From NCBI GenBank assembly GCA_947631675.1, contig CANRMG010000059.1, positions 1 to 10,026 of the forward strand: 10,026 nt of DNA. The letters are read 5' to 3'. The notes under the pieces were generated by a model. That model saw only the letters and a list, made by a program, of their open reading frames with translations, had not been told where the DNA came from and ran no database searches. A program made the translations under genes and the position numbers. Numbering within the stretch: position 1 is the first letter of the stretch; each line of letters begins with the position of its first letter. Positions 1-6,365 of this stretch are shown here, piece by piece. The stretch comes from an uncultured Oscillospiraceae bacterium (GTDB taxonomy: Bacteria > Bacillota_A > Clostridia > Oscillospirales > Oscillospiraceae).

Positions 1-199
1 CCTGGGCGTCGACTAGCAGCGTCCGTGCGTGCGCAAAGCTTTGAGCGCACCATGCATAATGAAGCTACCTGACCCGTCATGCGTGACGGCCTGCACCGGG
101 AAGGGGAAAGGCGCGTAAGCGCAAGATGACCGCCTGCGCCCGGAGAAGGTTCCGCTGAAGTGCTTTCGGACAGGGGTTCGATCCCCCTCAGCTCCACCA
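1..199 (+). ncRNA. ssrA: tmRNA (ssrA), 3' portion
   Basis: This is the 3' part of transfer-messenger RNA, which rescues stalled ribosomes and tags the unfinished protein for degradation. The tRNA-like end is clear: a T-arm with AGGGG / TTCGATC loop / CCCCT at about 175-188, then the acceptor strand CAGCTCC followed by ACCA, ending at 199. Upstream are helices expected of the pseudoknot region: GTGCG...GCGCAC around 30-50, CCGTCA-TGCG-TGACGG around 75-91, and a GGCGC/GCGCAAG region near 110-123. The 5' half, including the alanine-tRNA-like acceptor 5' strand and the tag-coding frame, lies before the window: no tag codons followed by a stop are recognisable here. The end is genomically encoded CCA, normal for this gene. 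tmRNA rather than tRNA is chosen because the T-arm is preceded by long structured RNA instead of an anticodon arm. Confidence 0.93.
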
Positions 200-204
200 A
201 ATGG

Positions 205-263
205 AGTGCCTATAGTATTTTGGACAGTCGATTTCGGACTGACCGGATACTGTAGGCACTTTT
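205..263 (+). terminator. Long hairpin after tmRNA, probable terminator
   Basis: A 14-bp stem (205-218 with 247-260, one G-U pair) encloses a second 5-bp stem CAGTC/GACTG (225-229 with 237-241). It starts only six bases after the tmRNA CCA and is followed by a short T-run (260-263). The position fits a Rho-independent terminator for ssrA. The T-run is short, so a role in 3' end processing, or origin as part of the inserted element, is also possible. Confidence 0.65.
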
Positions 264-273
264 CAAAATGATA

Positions 274-302
274 TGGACAGGAATTTGATGTAGATATATA
301 AT
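274..302 (+). promoter_or_regulatory. Sigma-A type promoter for the SHOCT gene
   Basis: TGGACA (274-279) and a perfect TATAAT (297-302) are separated by 17 bp, one mismatch from the full housekeeping consensus. Transcription would start near 309 and give a leader of about 35 bases before the ATG at 343. The ribosome binding site GAGGTGG (328-334) lies 8 bases before that ATG. Confidence 0.7.
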
Positions 303-342
303 TGCGTAAATAAATAAAATTTCGGTTGAGGTGGGATGATAT

Positions 343-1266
343 ATGGCGACATTATCACTTTCGCGGGAAAAAGCACTTATAGGTTTCGCCGCAAAACTAA
401 AGTGCTACATAAATGGTCAAGTTGTGTGTGAGCTAGCTCAAAATCAAGTTTATCAGTGCCCGTCCGCTTCCAAACAATTTATTTTTAACTGCAACTTTCC
501 AGGAAATCCTATGTCTGATACGATCCTTATCGAATGTCAAGATTCGGACGCGATTTGTATCACGATCAAAGCGGGCGCGTGGAAACCGAGCCTCAAAGTC
601 ACTGATGCGAGCGGGAAAGACTTTCCCTTTAGAATTGTGAATCCCAAAAAAGACAAACTTCCTGTTCCAACTGGACATGAGAAGGATCTCGTTAAGTTTA
701 CGCCTACAAAATCAGTTGGAACTTATTTTGGTGTAGATGAAGCTAATCATCTCTGGGCCGTGTCGAATGCCCTGGTTGGAGGATTCAAAAAGTCAGTGCC
801 GCACAGTTATGATGACATTCTCGACTTTGAGTTGCTGGAGGATGGAGAGAGTGTCATTAAAGGCGGGCTGGGCTCTGCAGCAGTTGGCGGATTCCTGTTT
901 GGTGGACTTGGGGCTATTGTAGGTGGTGCGACCGGGAAAAGAAAAACAAAGGGCAAGTGTACTAGCCTCATGATTAAAATCACCTTAAATGACATGGGGC
1001 ATCCTACCGAGTACATTAAACTGGTGACGTCACCCACGTCGAAGAGTGGGCTTATCTATAAAACAGCTTACCAGAATGCCCAAGAGATCATTTCTTTGCT
1101 TCAAGTGGTTATGAATCAGCGGGATACCGCTAGGGATCCTGTTCCTCAGCCAGAAAATACTACTTCTATAGGCAGCGATTTAAGAGAATTGAAAGCGCTT
1201 TTGGATGAGGGCATCATAACACAGACGGAATTTGATTTAAAAAAGAAACAGATCCTTGGGCTTTGA
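343..1266 (+). CDS. Glycine-zipper and SHOCT-domain protein of unknown function
   Basis: The 307-aa protein has three visible parts. Residues 1-110 form a cysteine-containing beta-type region with no motif I recognise. Residues 118-260 belong to a module I recall from uncharacterised Firmicute proteins (core around FTPTKSVGTYFG, then YDDILDFELLEDG). It includes a glycine-zipper stretch at 174-199, with paired glycines at regular spacing, followed by a basic KRKTKGK, which suggests a membrane-inserting or membrane-associating hairpin. Residues 278-306 are a SHOCT domain (DLRELKALLDEGIIT then EFDLKKKQIL), a short C-terminal module often found on such proteins and probably used for oligomerisation or targeting. 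There is no signal peptide. The start is supported by GAGGTGG 8 bases upstream and by a good promoter. The gene is clearly AT-richer than its neighbours and sits next to the tmRNA 3' end, so acquisition by transfer is likely. No biochemical function can be assigned. Confidence 0.85.
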   Translation: MATLSLSREKALIGFAAKLKCYINGQVVCELAQNQVYQCPSASKQFIFNCNFPGNPMSDTILIECQDSDAICITIKAGAWKPSLKVTDASGKDFPFRIVNPKKDKLPVPTGHEKDLVKFTPTKSVGTYFGVDEANHLWAVSNALVGGFKKSVPHSYDDILDFELLEDGESVIKGGLGSAAVGGFLFGGLGAIVGGATGKRKTKGKCTSLMIKITLNDMGHPTEYIKLVTSPTSKSGLIYKTAYQNAQEIISLLQVVMNQRDTARDPVPQPENTTSIGSDLRELKALLDEGIITQTEFDLKKKQILGL

Positions 1267-1393
1267 GAGGCATTACCAAGTCACAGAAAGTTATTGTTTT
1301 CCGGTTTCTTCTTAGAGATTGAAGGAATAACAATTCGGGAAGAAAAAGAAATGCTTGTTCAACGTATATCAGTGAGCCCGGACCCGAAACGGA

Positions 1394-1429
1394 ACAACGC
1401 CATTCCGCCCGTGGGCGGGATGGCGTTGT
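1394..1429. terminator. Near-perfect 17-bp-stem palindrome, terminator or operator
   Basis: ACAACGCCATTCCGCCC (1394-1410) pairs with GGGCGGGATGGCGTTGT (1413-1429) with a single G-U mismatch. In RNA the tip would open to a loop of four or more bases. It could end transcription of the SHOCT gene, but the plus-strand sequence after it (CTTGTCC) is only weakly T-rich. Because it ends two bases before the -35 box of the next promoter, it could also be a protein-binding operator. Confidence 0.55.
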
Positions 1430-1430
1430 C

Positions 1431-1459
1431 TTGTCCACATGGCCCAGTTGTGGTATGAT
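1431..1459 (+). promoter_or_regulatory. Extended -10 promoter for the amidohydrolase gene
   Basis: TTGTCC (1431-1436) and TATGAT (1454-1459) are spaced by exactly 17 bp, and a TGG just before the -10 box supplies the extended -10 TGn. A start near 1466 would leave a leader of about 90 bases before the TTG start codon. The -35 box abuts the palindrome at 1394-1429. Confidence 0.65.
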
Positions 1460-1554
1460 GTGTCCATCCTGCCCGCTGGCATCATCACGGCGGGGTATAT
1501 GGACCGCATCCAGCGGAAATGATGATCGTAGACCCGCGAGGGGAGGAGAGACAT

Positions 1555-2913
1555 TTGCGGACACTTATATACGGCGGACGGGTCATCGACCCGGCGAACA
1601 GGATAGACAGCCGCCTGAACGTGCTCATAGAGGACGGTAAGATCGCGGCGGTGGGCCCGGAGGACATGGTTGCCGACGAGCGCATCGACGCTACTGGCAA
1701 GGTGGTCTGCCCCGGGTTCGTGGACATCCACGTCCATGAGGACCCGGTGGAGGACGGGCGTATTTACGCCGACGAAGAGCGGGCCGTGTTCGCCTGCATG
1801 CTGCGCATGGGCGTGACCACGGTGGTGGCCGGCAACTGCGGCGGCAACGTGTGCGACCCGGGGGATTACCTGGACATCGTGGACCGGGACGGGGCCTTCG
1901 TGAACGTGGCCATGCTGGCCGGGCACGAATATTTCCGCACCCGGTCCGGGGCGGCGGACGGATACGGCCCCGCCACGGCGGAGCAGGTCGAGACCATGAC
2001 GGCGGCCATCCGCCGGGCGCTGGAGCGGGGCTGCGCGGGCCTTTCCTACGGCATCCGCTATTCCCCCGGCATAGACGGGCGGGAGCTTTCAGGCACCATG
2101 GCCGCCCTGCGGGACACGGGAAAGCCGGCGGCCTGCCACCTGCGGGACGACGCCGCGGCGGTGTTCGGCGCGCTGGCGGAATTTCTGGACGCGGCGCGGG
2201 ACTTGGGGGTGCCGGCGGAGGTGTCCCACATCGGCAGCATGGCCGGCTTCGGGCAGATGGAGCGGTTTTTGGCCGCAGTGGACGCCCGCCGGGCCGGGGG
2301 CATGGACGTGATGTGCGACTGCTACCCCTACAGCGCCTTCTCCACGGGCCTGGGCTCCGCCACCTATGACGACGGCTGGCTGGACCGCTACGGCTGCGGG
2401 TACGACGTGCTGGAGCTGTGCGAGGGACCTTACAAGGGGCAGCGCTGCACGGAAGAGATATTCCGGGACCAGCGAAGGGCGTTTCCCTCCTGCCGGACGG
2501 TCTGCCATGTGATGCGGCCGGAGGAGGTGGAGAGGGCACTGACCCATCCGGCGGTGATGCTGGCCAGCGACGCCACCATGCACCTGGGCCAGGGCCATCC
2601 CCGGGCGGCAGGCACCTTCCCCCGTCTCATCGCGGAGTATGTGCGCCCGGACAAAATGAGCCTCTACGCCGCGGTGGAGAAGATGACGGCCATGCCCGCC
2701 CGGCGGTTCCATCTCGCGGGCAAGGGGTCCCTGGCCGTGGGCGCGGACGCCGACATAGTGGTGTTCGACCCGGAGAGGATACGGGATATGTCCACGTTCG
2801 CCGAGCCCATCCGGCCCCCGGAGGGCGTCGACCTGGTTCTGATCGGCGGCAGGATCGCCGCGGTGAATGGCCGTATCGCCGCTGGCGGCCTGGGCCGGGC
2901 CGTGAGGACTTGA
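1555..2913 (+). CDS. D-aminoacylase / N-acyl-D-amino-acid deacylase family amidohydrolase
   Basis: The 452-aa enzyme should hydrolyse N-acyl-D-amino acids (or a related N-acyl or cyclic amide) in the cytoplasm. Visible metal-site features of the amidohydrolase fold are HVH (H59, H61), cysteine C95 in GNCGG (the D-aminoacylase family uses a bridging cysteine instead of a carboxylated lysine), H195 in CHLRDD, H225 in VSHIG and D339 in LASDA. Further family marks are LSYGIRYSPG (163-172), DCYPYSA (255-261) and GHPRAAGTFPR (347-357). N- and C-terminal segments (1-53 and about 385-445) form the usual small beta domain. I place the start at TTG 1555 because GGAGG (1542-1546) is 8 bases upstream; the in-frame ATGs at 1519 and 1522 lack a good ribosome site. 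The gene has its own promoter and converges on the dppA-like gene. The acyl and amino-acid preference cannot be read from sequence; dihydroorotase/hydantoinase-like activity is less likely. Confidence 0.85.
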   Translation: MRTLIYGGRVIDPANRIDSRLNVLIEDGKIAAVGPEDMVADERIDATGKVVCPGFVDIHVHEDPVEDGRIYADEERAVFACMLRMGVTTVVAGNCGGNVCDPGDYLDIVDRDGAFVNVAMLAGHEYFRTRSGAADGYGPATAEQVETMTAAIRRALERGCAGLSYGIRYSPGIDGRELSGTMAALRDTGKPAACHLRDDAAAVFGALAEFLDAARDLGVPAEVSHIGSMAGFGQMERFLAAVDARRAGGMDVMCDCYPYSAFSTGLGSATYDDGWLDRYGCGYDVLELCEGPYKGQRCTEEIFRDQRRAFPSCRTVCHVMRPEEVERALTHPAVMLASDATMHLGQGHPRAAGTFPRLIAEYVRPDKMSLYAAVEKMTAMPARRFHLAGKGSLAVGADADIVVFDPERIRDMSTFAEPIRPPEGVDLVLIGGRIAAVNGRIAAGGLGRAVRT

Positions 2914-2926
2914 GATAAATAATGAG

Positions 2927-2961
2927 GCCCGCCGTGTCCATCGGGACGCGGCGGGCTTTTT
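2927..2961 (+). terminator. Rho-independent terminator between convergent genes
   Basis: GCCCGCCGTGTCC pairs with GGGACGCGGCGGGC (stem spanning 2927-2956, loop around ATC), followed by five T residues (2957-2961). It lies 13 bases after the amidohydrolase stop. On the minus strand it lies about 20 bases after the dppA-like stop and is followed by an imperfect CTCATTATTT tract, so it probably serves both converging transcripts. Confidence 0.88.
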
Positions 2962-2976
2962 GTATGTTTATTTGGC

Positions 2977-3774
2977 TCAGAGCACGAAGTGGGTGAAGCG
3001 CAGGACCTCGAACCAGTCGTCGGAGGAGAAGCACACGTTCTTCTCGTCCTCCAGCCGGGCGCCGGGATAGAAGCTGCGGGAATAGGCCTTCTGATGCTCC
3101 CGGAAGCGGATGACCATATCAAAATGGTCCGGCATGGGCACGGCGCAGTTTTTGGCGTTCTTCACGGCCTTCTCCGCTGCCTCCCTGATCTGCTTCACGG
3201 CCGCGGCCGGGTGGATGGACACCACCGCGCCGCCCACGCCCTCGTTCACGGGGACGGTGGTGACGCCGGGGATGAGCTCGCGGGCAAAGTCGCACAGGGC
3301 CTTGTCGCCGGACAGGAACGTCACGGGCACGCCGTAATACCCGGCGGTGTAGGCGTTCATCATGAACTCGCTCATGCGCACGCCGTTGAGGGTGACGAAC
3401 TCGTTCTGGCCGTTCATGGTGTGGCTCAGGGGGTTGCCGCTGCCGGCGGCCCAGGAGTGGTAGCCGGTGAACATGGCCGCGTCAAAGCCCCGGTCCACGC
3501 CGCTCATCATGCTCAGGGGGTCGCCGGACCAGCCACGCATGATCTGGATGGCCTCGGGCAGGGCCGCCGGGTCCAGGTTCCGGGCGGAGTCGTGGGCGTC
3601 CTTTACGAATACGCTGTCCGCGCCTGCCGCGATGGCGCCCTCGCAGGCCGCCGCCACCTCCTTCGTCATCTGCTTCTGGAAGGGGGTGTAGTCCATGGGG
3701 GTGGAGCGCTCCGTCTCCGCCCAGCTGGTGATGCCGCAGGTGCCCTCGATGTCGGCACTGATGAATACGCGCAT
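2977..3774 (-). CDS. dppA: D-aminopeptidase, DppA-like (peptidase family M55)
   Basis: This 265-aa zinc peptidase should release N-terminal D-amino acids (D-Ala in Bacillus DppA) from short peptides in the cytoplasm. The metal and catalytic residues known from Bacillus subtilis DppA align: D8 and E10 in SADIEG, H61 in KDAHDSA, H106 in TGYHSWA, H118 in LSHTM and E136 in MSEFMMNAYTAGYYGVP. Length matches the family (about 270 aa). There is no signal peptide. GGAAGG (3784-3789) lies 9 bases before the ATG. It is the last gene of the opp operon, 27 bp after the NlpC/P60 gene. In B. subtilis dppA heads the dpp peptide permease operon, so the association with a peptide transporter is conserved although the order differs. 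Imported peptides with D-residues are the natural substrate; exact specificity is inferred. Confidence 0.93.
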   Translation of the reverse strand: MRVFISADIEGTCGITSWAETERSTPMDYTPFQKQMTKEVAAACEGAIAAGADSVFVKDAHDSARNLDPAALPEAIQIMRGWSGDPLSMMSGVDRGFDAAMFTGYHSWAAGSGNPLSHTMNGQNEFVTLNGVRMSEFMMNAYTAGYYGVPVTFLSGDKALCDFARELIPGVTTVPVNEGVGGAVVSIHPAAAVKQIREAAEKAVKNAKNCAVPMPDHFDMVIRFREHQKAYSRSFYPGARLEDEKNVCFSSDDWFEVLRFTHFVL

Positions 3775-3801
3775 AGATAATGACCTTCCTTTCGGTGTTG
3801 T

Positions 3802-4611
3802 TCAGAAAAGACTGCCCACCTGGGTGATCTGCCCTGCCAGGTCGGGGCGGAAGTCCTCATGGGCCGGGTCCAGGCTGTTGATGACCACGCCGTCGCTGCC
3901 GTTTTTGGCGGTAGAGTGGATGTACCGGCCGCCGCCCAGGTACACGGCCACGTGGCCGGGGAAGAACAGCAGGTCGCCGGGGCCCATGTGCTCCCGGTCG
4001 ATGGCGTGGATGGGGTAGCCCTCCCGGATGGAGGCGTCCCGCCAGATGGTGACGCCGCTGAGGCGGTAGGCCATGAAGGCCAGGCCCGAGCAGTCGATAC
4101 CCAGCATGGTCTTGCCGCCCCACAGGTAGTGGGCGTCCATATAGAGCCGGGCCATGTCCGCAATGTGCTCCCGCAGGGCCTGCTCGTCCTCCAGCTTCGG
4201 GACGTCGAAGAGGAAGCCCGCCTTGGTGTAGCCATCCCGGCCGTCAGGCAGGGATACCCGCTGCCAGCCATCGGCGTTGGGCGCGCCGTGAACGGCCACC
4301 TCCGCGCCCCGGACGAGCCTGGCCACCTGCCAGCCCTGGACACGGGGCTCGGAGCGGACGGAGCACACGCCCCGCAGGACGGTCCTGCGCTCCAGCGCCG
4401 CCCAGCGCTCGGCGTTGCCGTCCCCCGCTATGAGGGCGGACGCGGGGGCGTAGCCCGTATAGCCATAGTCGGTGCGGACCTGATACCAGCCGGGGGCGGA
4501 CTCATCCAGTATCTCCACCCGCCAGCCCAGCATGGCCTCGTCAGTCAGCTCGCACTGGGCGCTGGGGCGCAGATACAGGGGACATATGTCAGATGAAACG
4601 ACGGCGTACAT
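3802..4611 (-). CDS. SH3b plus NlpC/P60 endopeptidase, YkfC-like
   Basis: The 269-aa cysteine peptidase probably cleaves the gamma-D-glutamyl-L-diamino-acid bond of cell-wall peptides. Two bacterial SH3-like segments occupy roughly residues 1-62 and 75-136; the NlpC/P60 domain covers about 145-269. The catalytic set is visible: C174 in YLWGGKTMLGIDCSG, H220 in FFPGHVAVYLGGG, and third polar residue H232 in YIHS. The 12-residue spacing of the two histidines matches B. subtilis YkfC as I recall it. No signal peptide is seen, so it should act in the cytoplasm on imported muropeptides, as YkfC is thought to. The start is ATG 4611 (MYAVVSS): AAGGAG (4619-4624) sits 7 bases upstream. An upstream in-frame ATG at 4635 lies inside the preceding gene and lacks that site. 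One base separates this start from the preceding stop, indicating translational coupling. Confidence 0.9.
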   Translation of the reverse strand: MYAVVSSDICPLYLRPSAQCELTDEAMLGWRVEILDESAPGWYQVRTDYGYTGYAPASALIAGDGNAERWAALERRTVLRGVCSVRSEPRVQGWQVARLVRGAEVAVHGAPNADGWQRVSLPDGRDGYTKAGFLFDVPKLEDEQALREHIADMARLYMDAHYLWGGKTMLGIDCSGLAFMAYRLSGVTIWRDASIREGYPIHAIDREHMGPGDLLFFPGHVAVYLGGGRYIHSTAKNGSDGVVINSLDPAHEDFRPDLAGQITQVGSLF

Positions 4612-4612
4612 T

Positions 4613-5413
4613 TTAAGTCTCCTTATAGGCGTCAAATATGGCCTTGCCCAAGCGGCCTATAAACTTCTTCTGGCTCTGAGACGGGTCCCCGTCCAGGTCG
4701 GGTCCCTCCCAGGTGAAGACGCCCACGTACAGAGGGCCCATGGGGGCCAGGAACAGGCCGCTGTCGTGGCACACCCCGTCCAGGCCGCCGGTCTTGTGGG
4801 CGAAGGTCACCCGGTCGGGGACGTAGCGCAAAATGCAGTCCATGGACCGCTGGCGGGTCAATATGTCTATGGCCGTATGGCAGAGGTCAGGCGTGAGGAT
4901 GCGCTCCGTGTGCAGCAGCCAATAGAGCCGCCGCTGGTCCAGGGCGGTGGTCACGTTGTCCCGGCCCGCTTTCGCGGCCTCAAAGTCCAGCATCTTCCGC
5001 CGGCAGAGGGTATTTTTGAGCCCCAGGGAGGCGCAATAGTCCGTGATAAAGTCCATCCCCACCGTGTCCAGCACCACGTTGGTGGCGGTGTTGTCGCTGA
5101 CGGTGATCATCCAGTAGAGAAGCTCCTCCAGCGTATACCGGCTCACGCCCCTATCGAACACCCGGGTGTCCGGCAGGATCACCGCCTCGGGCACCTCCAG
5201 CTCCTGGTCCAGCGCCAGCTTTCCCTGCCGCACCAGCTCCAGCGCCGCGGCCAGGACCGGGGTCTTGATGGTGGAGGCGGCGGGGACCACCGCGTCCCCC
5301 AGACGCTCATGGAGGGGCGCACCCTCCATGGTATCCGCGATCACATAGCTGCACTTGCCGGGAAAGGCCTCCGCCTCCCGCCGCAGGTACAGGTCCAGTT
5401 CTTCTCTCGTCAT
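4613..5413 (-). CDS. Class A beta-lactamase-fold serine hydrolase
   Basis: The 266-aa protein has the penicillin-recognising serine hydrolase motifs in order: STIK (S47, K50), SDN (106-108) and HKTGG (K207, T208, G209). Between them, DFEAAKAGRDN (143-153) followed by TTALDQRRLYWLL lies where the omega loop of class A beta-lactamases is; E145 may be the equivalent of the deacylating glutamate, but the usual ExxLN is not conserved. The N-terminus (MTREELDLYLRREAEAFPGK) is hydrophilic with no signal peptide or membrane anchor, unlike secreted beta-lactamases. The frame stays open upstream to 5731, but that part is antisense-like low-complexity residues inside oppF. ATG 5413 has GGAGGG (5420-5425) 6 bases upstream. 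It lies between oppF (13 bp away) and the NlpC/P60 gene (1 bp). Context suggests a cytoplasmic amidase or peptidase for D-amino-acid peptides; substrate unknown. A drug-resistance role is unlikely. Confidence 0.85.
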   Translation of the reverse strand: MTREELDLYLRREAEAFPGKCSYVIADTMEGAPLHERLGDAVVPAASTIKTPVLAAALELVRQGKLALDQELEVPEAVILPDTRVFDRGVSRYTLEELLYWMITVSDNTATNVVLDTVGMDFITDYCASLGLKNTLCRRKMLDFEAAKAGRDNVTTALDQRRLYWLLHTERILTPDLCHTAIDILTRQRSMDCILRYVPDRVTFAHKTGGLDGVCHDSGLFLAPMGPLYVGVFTWEGPDLDGDPSQSQKKFIGRLGKAIFDAYKET

Positions 5414-5426
5414 GGCGTTCCCTCCG

Positions 5427-6365
5427 TCACAAAAGCTGCTTGCGGTACTCGTCCAGCTCCCGCTGGCTGCCCCGGACGAAGTGGCCCGGCTCCAGCTCCT
5501 CCCAGAGGGGCGGGTCGGACTCGGTATACCCGTGCTGATCCGGGTCGTAGACGATGAGCTTCTTGCCCCGCTCTCCCACCGGGTCCGGCATGGGGATGGC
5601 GGAGAGGAGGGCTTTCGTGTAGGGGTGCAGGGGGTGGGCGAAGAGCTGCTCGCTGCCGGCCAGCTCCATGAGCTTGCCACGGTAGATGACGCCGATGCGG
5701 TCGGATATGAACCGCACCACGCTGAGGTCATGGGCGATGAAGAGGTAGGTCAGGCCCCGCTCCTTTTGAAGCTGGCTCATGAGGTTCAGCACCTGGGCCC
5801 GGATGGACACGTCCAGGGCGGAGATGGGCTCGTCGGCCACGATGAACTGGGGCTCCATGATGAGGGCCCGGGCGATGCCGATGCGCTGGCGCTGGCCGCC
5901 GGAGAACTCATGGGGGAAGCGGCTGGCAAATTCCGGCAGCAGCCCCACGTCGCTGAGGGCTTTCGCCACACGCTCTTTCCGCTCTGCCTCGGGCATGTGC
6001 TTGTGGATGGAGTACAGGCCCTCGGACACGATATAGTCCACCTTGGCCCGCTCGTTGAGGCTGGCCATGGGGTCCTGGAACACCATCTGGATGTTGCGGA
6101 TGACCCGCCTGTCCGTGGCCCGGCTCACCTTGCCGGAGATGACCTCGCCGTCATATTTGATGACGCCGCCGGACACCGGGTTCACCCGGATGATGGCCCG
6201 GCCGATGGTGGTCTTGCCGGAACCGGACTCCCCCACCAGGCCGAAGGTCTCGCCCTTGTATATATCGAAGGATACCCCGTCCACCGCCTTGAAGGGGTGG
6301 CGGCGGGAGCCGAAGGTGACGGAGAGGTCCCGGACCTCCAAGAGCTTTTCCCTTGTCTCAGGCAT
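5427..6365 (-). CDS. oppF: Oligopeptide ABC transporter ATP-binding protein OppF
   Basis: One of two ATPases powering the peptide importer on the cytoplasmic face of the membrane. In the 312 aa are Walker [10 protein letters not shown] (45-53), Q-loop Q97 in [10 protein letters not shown], signature FSGGQRQR (154-161), Walker B FIVADEP (174-180), D-loop SALD and H-loop H212 in IAHDLSVV. The C-terminal oligopeptide/dipeptide transporter extension ([19 protein letters not shown] at 244-262) is typical of OppF/DppF. The start codon overlaps the end of oppD by 8 bases, so the two ATPases are translationally coupled and expected in equal amounts. Length is normal. DppF or AppF is the alternative name; sequence alone does not decide the peptide-size class. 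Confidence 0.95.
   Translation of the reverse strand: MPETREKLLEVRDLSVTFGSRRHPFKAVDGVSFDIYKGETFGLVGESGSGKTTIGRAIIRVNPVSGGVIKYDGEVISGKVSRATDRRVIRNIQMVFQDPMASLNERAKVDYIVSEGLYSIHKHMPEAERKERVAKALSDVGLLPEFASRFPHEFSGGQRQRIGIARALIMEPQFIVADEPISALDVSIRAQVLNLMSQLQKERGLTYLFIAHDLSVVRFISDRIGVIYRGKLMELAGSEQLFAHPLHPYTKALLSAIPMPDPVGERGKKLIVYDPDQHGYTESDPPLWEELEPGHFVRGSQRELDEYRKQLL

Noticed and set aside
200..1400. A second att copy of the tmRNA 3' end that would define an island.
   Set aside because: I scanned for TTCGATC followed by the acceptor-end sequence downstream and found no repeat in the window.
1691..2539. A 282-codon minus-strand frame inside the amidohydrolase gene.
   Set aside because: The product is a Pro/Arg/Ser-rich low-complexity string, typical of the shadow of a GC-rich gene. 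The plus-strand frame carries the full set of metal-site motifs.
4613..5413. Antibiotic resistance gene (beta-lactamase).
   Set aside because: It has no export signal, a non-standard omega loop, and sits in a peptide-import operon. The fold alone does not show resistance.
5414..5731. An N-terminal extension of the beta-lactamase-like frame into oppF, as if fused.
   Set aside because: The extension is Ser/Pro/Thr low-complexity sequence overlapping conserved oppF coding DNA, while ATG 5413 has a good ribosome site.
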